This document shows, one piece after another, positions 1 to 6,856 of a stretch of DNA of 56,685 nucleotides. The DNA is from Pseudomonas palleroniana. GTDB lineage: Bacteria > Pseudomonadota > Gammaproteobacteria > Pseudomonadales > Pseudomonadaceae. Made by a program: the position numbers and the translations under genes. The notes under the pieces were generated by a model. That model was not told the origin of the DNA, made no database searches, and worked only from the letters and a program-made list of their open reading frames with translations. How positions within the stretch are numbered: position 1 is the first letter of the stretch; each line of letters opens with the position of its first letter. The stretch lies in the NCBI RefSeq assembly GCF_003031675.1, contig NZ_PYWX01000018.1, positions 1-56,685 on the forward strand. Reading direction: 5' to 3'.

Positions 1-30
1 CCCCTTGTGTCTTAAGTCAGGAATAAACTG

Positions 31-194
31 AGGGTGAGAGCGGTGAGTAGCAAGCTGAATGCCCCGAGTGCTCAAAGCACGTGTGGGAGCCCATGCTGCT
101 ACTCACCTCTCCGCTCTGGACATGAGCCCGAACAGTTGAACGAGCCCACCTCGAACAGTTACAAGCGTGGGCCAAGCCAGAGCGCTCTCACCCT
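31..194 (+). ncRNA. Predicted IS110 bridge RNA (target- and donor-binding loops)
   Basis: Outer stem: 31-42 pairs perfectly with 183-194 (12 bp). Lobe 1: stem 43-52/97-106 (10 bp), an internal loop (53-67 and 81-96) and a terminal hairpin 68-72/76-80. Lobe 2: stem 114-119/177-182, inner stem 126-129/169-172, an internal loop (130-140 and 154-168) and a terminal hairpin 141-144/150-153. Guide matches seen: 82-89 TGTGGGAG is the exact complement of the right flank CTCCCACA at 1248-1255; 61-65 GCCCC equals the expected REP sequence left of the core; 132-138 ACAGTTG equals the last seven bases of the element (1241-1247); 161-165 ACAAG is the complement of CTTGT at 4-8. Lobe 1 therefore reads as the target loop and lobe 2 as the donor loop. 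The pairing was found by eye; no folding energy was computed. Transcript ends are unknown. Confidence 0.75.
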
Positions 195-214
195 GAGTGT
201 AAGAGGATTTGGCC

Positions 215-1147
215 ATGTTTTCCTATTCAGCAGGCATTGATGTTTCCAAAGACAGCCTCGAGGCTCGGATTCATTTACTTGAGGCTGGGGTAAGTTGTTC
301 AAATACTGAGAAAGATTTGCCGGCGCTGATTGGATGGCTGCGGCTTTACCAGGTCAGCCGCGTGTTGGTGGAAGCGACGGGCGGTTACGAGCGAAACGTT
401 GTTAAAGCGGCGCAAGCGGCTGGCCTTCAGGTCATTTGCGTTAACCCTCGTCGCGCCAAAGCGTTTTCCAGAGCGATGGGCCAAAAAGCCAAAACCGACC
501 CGATAGACGCAAAGTCTCTTGCACAATTTGCAGCCGTCATAGACTCGCCAAGCGCCCGAATCACAAGCCCTGAGCATGAAAGACTGCGCGCATTGGTCCA
601 GCAGCGAGAGCATTTTGTTCAGCAAAGAGATGACGACAGGCGGCGCCTGAAAACGGCGTCCTGCGATGCGGTGAAGCCTGCATTGCAGAGCCATATCGAG
701 TATTTGAGCGCAGCAGTGGAAGCGATAAATCAGCTGATTCGTCAAAGTGCGAACGAGCTAGATCGCGAAAAGGTGGCTCGACTGTGCTCGGTCAAGGGAA
801 TTGGGCTGATTACGGCCAGCAGCCTTATGGCTTACCTTCCCGAGTTGGGCGAAATCGGGGGACGCCCGATCGCGGCACTTGCAGGCCTCGCGCCCTACAA
901 CAACGACAGCGGAAAGCACAAAGGTGCACGCCACATTAGTGGCGGAAGATTTGCAGCCCGCCGCTCACTGTATATGGCCTGCTGGGTGATCATTCGGGAC
1001 CAGCCGGAATTCCAAGCTCGATACCAGTTGTTACGTGATAAAGGTAAATGCGCCAAGGTTGCACTGATCGCCTGTATGCGCGTTTTATTGGTACGCCTGA
1101 ACGCGATGCTGCGTGACGGCACTGAATGGAAAGAGCACACCGCTTAG
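215..1147 (+). CDS. IS110-family transposase (bridge-RNA-guided recombinase)
   Basis: 310 aa. IS110 recombinases have an N-terminal RuvC-like DEDD domain and a C-terminal domain with a catalytic serine, and join element and target DNA without flanking inverted repeats. The DEDD residues are visible in GIDVSKD (near residue 10), VEATGGYE and KTDPIDAKSLA. The C-terminal part carries VKGIGLITASSLMAYLPELG, the helix-hairpin-helix-like start of the Transposase_20 domain, then ISGGRFAARRSLYMAC, where the catalytic serine is expected. The frame is intact over the usual family length, so the protein may be active. The ATG at 215 was chosen because AGAGGA lies 7 nt upstream; a TTG two codons earlier has no comparable site. 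Confidence 0.93.
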   Translation: MFSYSAGIDVSKDSLEARIHLLEAGVSCSNTEKDLPALIGWLRLYQVSRVLVEATGGYERNVVKAAQAAGLQVICVNPRRAKAFSRAMGQKAKTDPIDAKSLAQFAAVIDSPSARITSPEHERLRALVQQREHFVQQRDDDRRRLKTASCDAVKPALQSHIEYLSAAVEAINQLIRQSANELDREKVARLCSVKGIGLITASSLMAYLPELGEIGGRPIAALAGLAPYNNDSGKHKGARHISGGRFAARRSLYMACWVIIRDQPEFQARYQLLRDKGKCAKVALIACMRVLLVRLNAMLRDGTEWKEHTA

Positions 1148-1247
1148 CACGGCAGCAGCTCTTTCGTTCAGCATTGCATGGCCTAGAGCTGTGGGAGTCT
1201 TGCTGCCTATGAATATGACTTCTGAATTGAATCCATTTAGACAGTTG

Positions 1248-1303
1248 CTCCCACATTTAACTGTGAGCACAGTAAAAATTGTGGGAGGGGGCTTGCTCCC
1301 GAC
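1248..1303 (+). repeat. REP doublet remnant flanking the IS110 element
   Basis: 1248-1255 CTCCCACA is the right half of the REP interrupted by the IS110 element. After a 24-base spacer, an intact REP on the opposite strand runs from 1280 (TGTGGGAGGGGGCTTGCTCC). Doublets of the same layout are intact at 4881-4964 and 56572-56662, which makes the reading of this one as split by insertion straightforward. Confidence 0.8.
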
Positions 1304-1323
1304 GGCACAGGCCACTCGGTGTA

Positions 1324-1929
1324 TCAGTCCAGCTCACAGCCTTTGAGCACTAACCGGATAATCGTCTGCGCCGCTGCCTCATAATCGGCTTCATCCAGCT
1401 TGGCCTTGCCGGTCACTGCCGAGATCTGCCAGTCGAAGTCCGCATAGGTCTGCGTCGCCGCCCAGATGCTGAACATCAGGTGATGGGGGTCGATGGCTGC
1501 GATCAGGCCGCGTTCCACCCAGCTCTGGATGCAATCGATATTGTGCTTGGCCTGGGCATTAAGCTGCTCGACCTGGTCGGCACTGAGGTGCGGCGCGCCG
1601 TGCATGATTTCGCTGGCGAACACTTTGGAGGCAAAGGGCAGGTCGCGGGAGATGCGGATTTTCGAGCGGATGTAATTGCTCAACACTTCCTTGGGGGCAC
1701 CCTGCGGGTTGAACGGCGTGGAAGCGGCCAGGATCGGCTCGATAATGCTTTCGAGCACCTCGCGGTAGAGGTTGTCCTTGGACTTGAAGTAGTAATAGAC
1801 GTTGGGCTTGGGCAGCCCGGCCTTGGCGGCGATGTCACTGGTTTTGGTCGCGGCGAAGCCTTTGTCGGCGAACTCCTCGCTGGCCGCCCGCAGGATCTTT
1901 TCTTTGTTGCGCTCGCGAATGCTGCTCAT
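1324..1929 (-). CDS. TetR-family regulator with YcdC/RutR-like C-terminal domain
   Basis: 201 aa. The N-terminal TetR helix-turn-helix is clear (AASEEFADKGFAATKTSDIA through KPNVYYYFKSKDNLYREVL, about residues 8-55). The rest (SRDLPFASKVFASEIMHGAP, IDPHHLMFSIWAATQTYADF, AVTG) resembles the ligand domain of RutR/YcdC, the E. coli pyrimidine-sensing regulator. The ligand here is unknown: no pyrimidine-degradation genes are adjacent. The start at 1929 gives the usual N-terminus, with AAGGA about 12 nt upstream; a longer version from 1968 is possible. A perfect 6-bp inverted repeat about 100 bp upstream (2031-2047) may be its own operator. Confidence 0.87.
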   Translation of the reverse strand: MSSIRERNKEKILRAASEEFADKGFAATKTSDIAAKAGLPKPNVYYYFKSKDNLYREVLESIIEPILAASTPFNPQGAPKEVLSNYIRSKIRISRDLPFASKVFASEIMHGAPHLSADQVEQLNAQAKHNIDCIQSWVERGLIAAIDPHHLMFSIWAATQTYADFDWQISAVTGKAKLDEADYEAAAQTIIRLVLKGCELD

Positions 1930-2030
1930 AAACCAGTTGATTCCTTGCCAAGACAGGCGGTCGGGCATGGTAGCACCGGCCTTGCGCGACGCTCAAGAAT
2001 CCTTGCGCAGCCCTGCGGCGCGGGTGTTAC

Positions 2031-2047
2031 GACTGAAATAGTCAGTC
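2031..2047. promoter_or_regulatory. Candidate TetR operator (GACTGA-N5-TCAGTC)
   Basis: A perfect 6-bp inverted repeat with a 5-base centre lies about 100 bp upstream of the tetR-family gene start. Size and symmetry suit a TetR-type site, and autoregulation is usual in the family. No binding data are implied. Confidence 0.4.
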
Positions 2048-2142
2048 TTGATGCTGAGCCCATGCGCATTCGCTTGGGCTGTTGGCGTGTCGTTGGGTTT
2101 GGCGCCGGTGAGTCGAAAAATCTGGTTTATCTCAGCCGCAAT

Positions 2143-2177
2143 AAAAAAGGCCATTCAATGCAATGGCCTCTTTTTTT
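2143..2177. terminator. Rho-independent terminator, bidirectional
   Basis: Stem GGCCATT/AATGGCC (2149-2155 with 2162-2168) with a T-run on the right and an A-run on the left. It can end the leftward hydrolase-mlaA transcript, and would also stop rightward transcription. Confidence 0.85.
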
Positions 2178-2187
2178 GGGGGGGCGT

Positions 2188-2976
2188 TTATTCGGCAATC
2201 TGCAACTTGCGCGATTCCGTATAGATGTACCGCACCTTCTCGTATTCGAACGGCGAGTTCATCTGCCCATAACGGAAGCTGGTCTGGTAACGCTTGTCGA
2301 CTGCGCGCAGGGCCCAGATTTCCGGGTGGTTTTCGCTGACCTTGGACACGTTGAGGAAGTTGACCTCGGTTTCGGCGCCGTAGTCGACGATCAGACCGGT
2401 GGTGTCGCGCAGGTTCGATGGGCCGAAGATCGGCAGTACCAGGTACGCGCCGCCGGGCACGCCGTAGAAGCCCAGGGTCTGGCCGAAGTCTTCGCTCTGG
2501 CGTGGCAGGCCCATGGCGGTGGCCGGGTCCCAGAGGCCGGCGATGCCGATGGTGGTGTTGAGCAGCAGGCGCCCGGTGGTTTCCAGGGAGCGGTGGCCCT
2601 TGAGCTGCAGCAGGCTGTTCAACAGGTTGGGCACGTCGCCCAGGTTGTTGAAGAAGTTGCTCACGCCGGTACGCAGGAAGCGTGGAGTGATGTAGGTATA
2701 ACCGTCGACCACGGGCAGGAACACCCATTGGTCAAACCGGTAGTTGAAGTGGTAGACGCGGCGGTTCCACGATTCCAGCGGGTCGTAGACGTTGAGCGCG
2801 GTCAGCGAGGAACGTTCGAACTCACGCTGGTCCAGGCCGGGGTTGAACTTGAGCTTGGACAGCGGCTCCTTGAAGCCATCGGAGTCAACCTTGATCGGCT
2901 CGTGGGCCTTGCTGTTGTCGGCGTTGGCCACGCCCGCGCACATCAAGGCGGCGAGCAGCAAAAGATATTTAGCCAC
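2188..2976 (-). CDS. mlaA: MlaA/VacJ family outer-membrane lipid-asymmetry protein
   Basis: 262 aa. MlaA sits in the outer membrane and passes mislocalised phospholipids from the outer leaflet to the periplasmic carrier MlaC. Family landmarks are visible: YDPLESWNRRVYHFNYRFD near residue 65, LLNTTIGIAGLWDPA, EDFGQTLGFYGVPGGAYLVLP and FGPSNLRDTTG. Length is typical. Unlike E. coli MlaA, the N-terminus has no good lipobox: the only early Cys (C13, in AALMCAG) is preceded by Met, while residues 17-19 (ANA) make a type I signal peptidase site. The gene start lies inside the end of the upstream hydrolase gene (8-bp overlap), so the two are probably translated together. The remaining mla genes are not in the window. 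Confidence 0.92.
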   Translation of the reverse strand: MAKYLLLLAALMCAGVANADNSKAHEPIKVDSDGFKEPLSKLKFNPGLDQREFERSSLTALNVYDPLESWNRRVYHFNYRFDQWVFLPVVDGYTYITPRFLRTGVSNFFNNLGDVPNLLNSLLQLKGHRSLETTGRLLLNTTIGIAGLWDPATAMGLPRQSEDFGQTLGFYGVPGGAYLVLPIFGPSNLRDTTGLIVDYGAETEVNFLNVSKVSENHPEIWALRAVDKRYQTSFRYGQMNSPFEYEKVRYIYTESRKLQIAE

Positions 2977-4267
2977 GGAAGAACTCCAGCATGGCGTCGG
3001 CGTTGACGCGGTAATTGAGGTTGCCGCAGTGGCCGCCCAGCGGGTAGACGGTCAAGCGATCGCCGAAGGTTTGACGCAGGAAACCGAGGTCGCCAGGGCC
3101 GAGAATCACGTCGTCGGCGTTGTGCATGACCGCGATTTTCGGGCTGCTGTGCAGGTAGTCCTTGAGGGCGTAAAGGCTGACCTGGTCGACCAGTTGCAAC
3201 AGGCTGCCGCCGTCGGTGCGCGCGCGCCACATCGGGATGACCTGCTGGGTCAGGTAGCAATCGAAGTCGCATTGCAGCGCACGCCTGAGGAAGGGCGTGA
3301 GGCTGGTGCCTTCGCTGATGGGGTATTTCGGCGGGGTGATCAGGCCGCGACGGTTGATCAGGTCCGAAGTGAACGCAATGTCGGCCGCCGAGAAACGGAA
3401 CGAGGTGCCGATCAGCATGGCCATCTGTTCGTTGGTCAGGTGTTGCTTGGATTGCTGGAAGTCATAGAGCAGGGCGTCGTTGAGGTCGATGTAGCCCTTC
3501 TGCTGGAAGTAGCGGGTCAGCTTGCCCAGCACCAGCTCATAGAAGGTGGTGGTGTTGTTGATGCCCTTCACCTCGGTCTGTACCAGTTTGTCGAGGTTGG
3601 TGATCGAGGTGTAGAGGTTGACCGGCGGGTTGAGCAACAGCACTTTCTTGAAGTTGAAGCTGCGCCGGGTTTCGTCGAGTTTGCTGACGAATGCCGCGTC
3701 CAGCGCGCCCAGGCTGTAGCCGGACAGGTAGTAGTCAGTGACGGGCAGCGACGCATTCTGCGCGCGCACCGCTTGCATCACCCGGTACATGTCTTCGGCG
3801 TCTTCCTGGGTGATGCCCGGGGTGGCGAAGCGAGAGGCGGCCGCGATGAAGTCGAAGCTGGTGGGCGAGGAGAGCTGCACCACGTGGTAGCCGGCCTGGT
3901 AGTAGAGCTTTTTCAGGTATTCGTTGAGGCTGCTGTCATACCGAGCGCCGGTGCCGGCAATCAGGAAGATCAGCGGCGCGGCGCGGTCTTGCTTGGCGAT
4001 ACGGTAGGTGAGCTTCTTGACGGCCCAGAAGTTGTCCGGGAGGCTGAACTCACGCTCCGGGCGCATGGTCAGGCTGTAGTCGGACTGGTTGATCTCATCG
4101 TTGCTCGGCAGCTTTGGCCGCAGGTCGGGCGGTGTCGTCGCGATGGTCGCTTCAAACGGGTTGGTCAAAGGGTAGCCATAGGTGGCTTGGTCGATATCGA
4201 CCGCCAGTGCTGACGCACTCAAAAATAGGCTGCCCAACAGGGCCGCACAGCGCAAGGAACGGAGCAT
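2969..4267 (-). CDS. Secreted alpha/beta-hydrolase-fold protein, co-transcribed with mlaA
   Basis: 432 aa with an N-terminal signal peptide (LLGSLFLSASALA, cut near residue 22), so it should act in the periplasm or beyond. Alpha/beta-hydrolase features: IFLIAGTGARYDS (oxyanion-loop region), nucleophile elbow GYSLGA, a likely acid in HNADDVILGP, and GGHCGN near the C-terminus supplying His. The substrate is unknown. The 8-bp overlap with mlaA suggests a role linked to envelope lipids, for example an esterase or phospholipase, but that is inference. Two cysteines in LQCDFDCYL could form a disulfide. It is first in the operon; the 236-bp gap upstream (4268-4503) should contain the promoter of this gene and of the divergent one. 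Confidence 0.75.
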   Translation of the reverse strand: MLRSLRCAALLGSLFLSASALAVDIDQATYGYPLTNPFEATIATTPPDLRPKLPSNDEINQSDYSLTMRPEREFSLPDNFWAVKKLTYRIAKQDRAAPLIFLIAGTGARYDSSLNEYLKKLYYQAGYHVVQLSSPTSFDFIAAASRFATPGITQEDAEDMYRVMQAVRAQNASLPVTDYYLSGYSLGALDAAFVSKLDETRRSFNFKKVLLLNPPVNLYTSITNLDKLVQTEVKGINNTTTFYELVLGKLTRYFQQKGYIDLNDALLYDFQQSKQHLTNEQMAMLIGTSFRFSAADIAFTSDLINRRGLITPPKYPISEGTSLTPFLRRALQCDFDCYLTQQVIPMWRARTDGGSLLQLVDQVSLYALKDYLHSSPKIAVMHNADDVILGPGDLGFLRQTFGDRLTVYPLGGHCGNLNYRVNADAMLEFFRG

Positions 4268-4503
4268 GACTTAATCCCTAAGAGGAAACGTGCTGAATGA
4301 AGATCGCAGGCTATGACCACCGCCCTGTCGCCGAAGTGCCATCACACGGCACGAAATATCGGAAAATAACGTAGGAATCGGGGGTGTAGCAGCCAGACGA
4401 TACACTTTGCCAGGCCCTGCTGAACACTAATTGTATGTTTGTACCTTGCCAATGGGCGTCGGAGCATTAAGCTGGGCGCCGTTTTTGTCTATCGGAGTGC
4501 CCC

Positions 4504-4872
4504 ATGTCTCGTCGTTTGCCGCTGATCCTGCTGCTTATTGCCCTGCCGTTATGGTTGGCCGCCAGTTATGGCGCTCGCTACGGTTTCATGGAGGATGGCC
4601 GGTGGGTGGGTATTTGCGTCGATGAAGCCAGCCGCTGGGAATGCCAGTTGCGCTCCAACCTGGGGTTGATGATTCACTTCAAGGTGCTGGGTTGGGCAGC
4701 GTTGGTGGCGTCGGTGCTGGCGTTCTTTGTGCCGGGTCGCGCGGGGTGGGGGCTGGCTGTGTTGGGGATGGTGTTCGGGTTGCCGGCGTTGGCGTTGTAC
4801 AACACGACGTTTGCGGTATTTGCGGTGGTGATTGCCGGGCTGCGGTTGGTCCGCAAGCCGCGCGGCGTCTGA
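4504..4872 (+). CDS. Small inner-membrane protein of unknown function
   Basis: 122 aa. I do not recognise a named family. It has an N-terminal hydrophobic segment (LPLILLLIALPLWLAASYGA), then a short polar region with two cysteines (GICVDEASRWECQL) probably in the periplasm, followed by two or three further hydrophobic helices (FKVLGWAALVASVLAFFV, GLAVLGMVFGLPALALYN, FAVFAVVIAGLRLV) and a basic C-terminus. The ATG at 4504 follows a GGAG site at 4494-4497. It is divergent from the hydrolase-mlaA operon and followed by a REP doublet, so it is probably expressed alone. Confidence 0.7.
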   Translation: MSRRLPLILLLIALPLWLAASYGARYGFMEDGRWVGICVDEASRWECQLRSNLGLMIHFKVLGWAALVASVLAFFVPGRAGWGLAVLGMVFGLPALALYNTTFAVFAVVIAGLRLVRKPRGV

Positions 4873-4880
4873 TAGGGCCT

Positions 4881-4964
4881 TATCGGGAGCAAGCCCCCTC
4901 CCACAGTGGACTTCATTGCCTCAGGCAAATGCATTCAACTGTGGGAGGGGGCTTGCTCCCGATA
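4881..4964. repeat. REP doublet (inverted pair)
   Basis: Two REP sequences in opposite orientation (4881-4906 and 4939-4964), each a CTGTGGGAGGGGGCTTGCTC-type palindrome, separated by 32 bases. The outer arms are fully complementary, so the unit can fold into one long hairpin between two convergent genes. Confidence 0.9.
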
Positions 4965-4970
4965 GCAGTT

Positions 4971-6524
4971 TCAGACCTTGCGCACCCGCAAGCAACGCCA
5001 CAAAGCTGCAACCATCAGCACGCTGACCACCGCCCAACCCCAAGCCTGCTGGTTCAACACCCCTTCGCGGTACAGCTGCGGCGCAATGCCGGCTCCGATG
5101 ATGAAGGCCAGCAGGGCAATCTCCCGGCGTGGCCCGGTCACCGGGCGTACCAGATACACCAGGGCCGGCAGCACCAGCGCCGCACTCGGAAAGCTGCGAT
5201 AACGCGGGTCGAACACCAGCGCCAGCATCATCACCGCCCCTGCAAACCCGGCGATTGCGATCAGCCAGCCGGCACGCTGCTCAAGCCAGTTGAAGGCTCG
5301 CCCGCGCCAGCCCTGACGGGCGCTGAGGGCGAGGGCGGCGTGGGCCAGCACCAGCAGGTTCAACACCACCAGCAAGCCTGCCCATACCCATTCATCATTG
5401 AAGCGTGCGGTCACGCGGGTCAGTTCCGCCCAGGTGCCGATGGAGCAGGCTGCGACGGCACCGAGCAATGGCAGCACCAGGGCGCTGCGAGGGCTGCGAA
5501 CGCGCCCGCCCAGCGTCAGGCTGCCCAGCAGGATGAGGCCACCTACGCCGAGCCACAGCGGCCAGTACGGCACATTGCTCACCGGGCCGGCGAGGATGCC
5601 TTTGTCCTGGCGATCGGCATCGAACAAGCCCCAGTAGCCCCCGACGGCGCCTTCACTGGCGCGTTTCCACGGCTGGTCGAAGGCTTCGATCAAGTTGTAG
5701 CGCCAGCCATTGGCTTCGGCCATGGCCACGAAACCGCGCATGAACCTGGCTTCGTTGACCCGGCTCGGCACAGCCGTTTCGCGCTGGCGGCCTTCGCTGG
5801 GCCAGCCGGTTTCGCCGATCAGTACATCTTTAGGGGCGAACTTGTTGCCAAAGGTCTGGCGTACATCACCGACATGCTTGAGAGCCTGGTCGATGCCGGA
5901 AGGATCATCTTCCCAGTACGGCAGCAGGTGAATGGTCAGGAAGTCCACTGCCGGGGCGATTTCCGGATGTTTCAGCCAGAATTCCCAGACGTCGGCATAG
6001 GTGACCGGCTGCTTGATCTGGCTTTTGACTTTATGGATCAGCGTGACCAGTTGCCTGGCCGTGACTTCCTTGCGCAACAAGGCCTCGTTGCCGACGATCA
6101 CCGAGGTGATCACGTCGGGGTTGGCGTTGGCGGCTGCAATCAGTTCGTCGACTTCTTTTTCAGTCGCAATCGGGTCACTGCTGACCCAGGCGCCGGCCAT
6201 TAACTTCAGCCCGTGTTTGCGCGCCATGTCCGGCAACGCTTCCAGGCCGGTCATCGAGTAGGTGCGGATGCATTCAAAGCGCGTGGCCAGCAGCGCAAGG
6301 TCGGCATCCATGCGCTCGGGGCGCAGCTTGAATGGCTGGTCAAAGGGCGATTGGTCTTTATCGAAGGGCGTGTAGGACGCGCACTGCATCTTGTGTGTGG
6401 CGCTGGCGACGTCCGGCAGCACCACGGGCCGGCCGATGCCGTACCAATAGCCGACGATGGCAAGCAAGCCGAGGAACAAAGCGAAAAAGTAGGGCAGGGC
6501 AGGAATGCGGGCAGTCGCGGGCAT
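4971..6524 (-). CDS. Membrane-anchored glycoside hydrolase family 17 enzyme (beta-1,3-glucan hydrolase or transglycosylase)
   Basis: 517 aa. One N-terminal membrane helix (residues about 8-27), then a GH17 TIM-barrel-like domain of about 280 residues: RTYSMTGLEALPDMARKHGL, VIVGNEALLR with the general acid Glu, and LIGETGWPSEG with the nucleophile Glu. The last 200 residues form about six hydrophobic helices. Proteobacterial GH17 enzymes of this kind act on beta-1,3-glucans and some are transglycosylases (the Glt proteins described from Pseudomonas and Azotobacter). The likely role is remodelling of a periplasmic or exported glucan. No glycosyltransferase gene is adjacent, so the partner synthase must lie elsewhere. 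Orientation is convergent with the small membrane gene across the REP doublet. Confidence 0.88.
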   Translation of the reverse strand: MPATARIPALPYFFALFLGLLAIVGYWYGIGRPVVLPDVASATHKMQCASYTPFDKDQSPFDQPFKLRPERMDADLALLATRFECIRTYSMTGLEALPDMARKHGLKLMAGAWVSSDPIATEKEVDELIAAANANPDVITSVIVGNEALLRKEVTARQLVTLIHKVKSQIKQPVTYADVWEFWLKHPEIAPAVDFLTIHLLPYWEDDPSGIDQALKHVGDVRQTFGNKFAPKDVLIGETGWPSEGRQRETAVPSRVNEARFMRGFVAMAEANGWRYNLIEAFDQPWKRASEGAVGGYWGLFDADRQDKGILAGPVSNVPYWPLWLGVGGLILLGSLTLGGRVRSPRSALVLPLLGAVAACSIGTWAELTRVTARFNDEWVWAGLLVVLNLLVLAHAALALSARQGWRGRAFNWLEQRAGWLIAIAGFAGAVMMLALVFDPRYRSFPSAALVLPALVYLVRPVTGPRREIALLAFIIGAGIAPQLYREGVLNQQAWGWAVVSVLMVAALWRCLRVRKV

Positions 6525-6856
6525 GGTCAGCTTATCTGGGGAGCAAAGGCGCGCATCTTACCCCGATTTAGCCCGTTTCAGTGGGCTGCATGATTTTGAC
6601 ATGCAAAGTTCGGGCGGGATTTTGACGTCAGGTAAGACAAAGCGTCCTACTGGCTATGTGATGTCGTTTCTTGCTCGTACAAGGTCGCTGACAGAGCAGG
6701 TCCAACACCCCGGCAGGTTGATTATCGCAAGGTCAGCACTCCACTGATGCCGCAACATCCGGATCGATGCGCGTGAAGGGCGCGCGGCGCACCCTAAAAC
6801 AACACAGGTTGATGTCGCCCGGCATCCGTCGGGCGCAGCACTTTCGGGGAAGTATT
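6525..6856. other. Intergenic region upstream of betX
   Basis: 332 bases between divergent genes. No convincing small ORF, terminator or RNA was found. It must contain the promoters of the GH17 gene and betX. The betX ribosome site is GGGGA at 6846-6850. Confidence 0.5.

Larger units (their letters stand above)
4..1249 (+). mobile_element. IS110-family insertion element inside a REP doublet
   Basis: The element holds an IS110-type recombinase gene preceded by about 200 noncoding bases, the layout of the IS110 group, in which the guide RNA lies upstream of the recombinase. No terminal inverted repeats are seen, as is usual for the family. Ends were inferred from the flanks. The window opens with CCCCT, and at 1248 the sequence resumes with CTCCCACA. 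Joined at a shared CT these rebuild the arm CCCCCTCCCACA of the REP that is intact at 4881-4906. The second REP of the same doublet follows at 1280-1303. One CT (4-5 or 1248-1249) is the duplicated core dinucleotide, so the element itself is about 1.24 kb. The left flank lies outside the window, so the left end is less certain. Confidence 0.8.

Noticed and set aside
1480..3006. 508-codon plus-strand frame across tetR and mlaA
   Set aside because: It crosses two clear minus-strand genes and a terminator, with no family resemblance.
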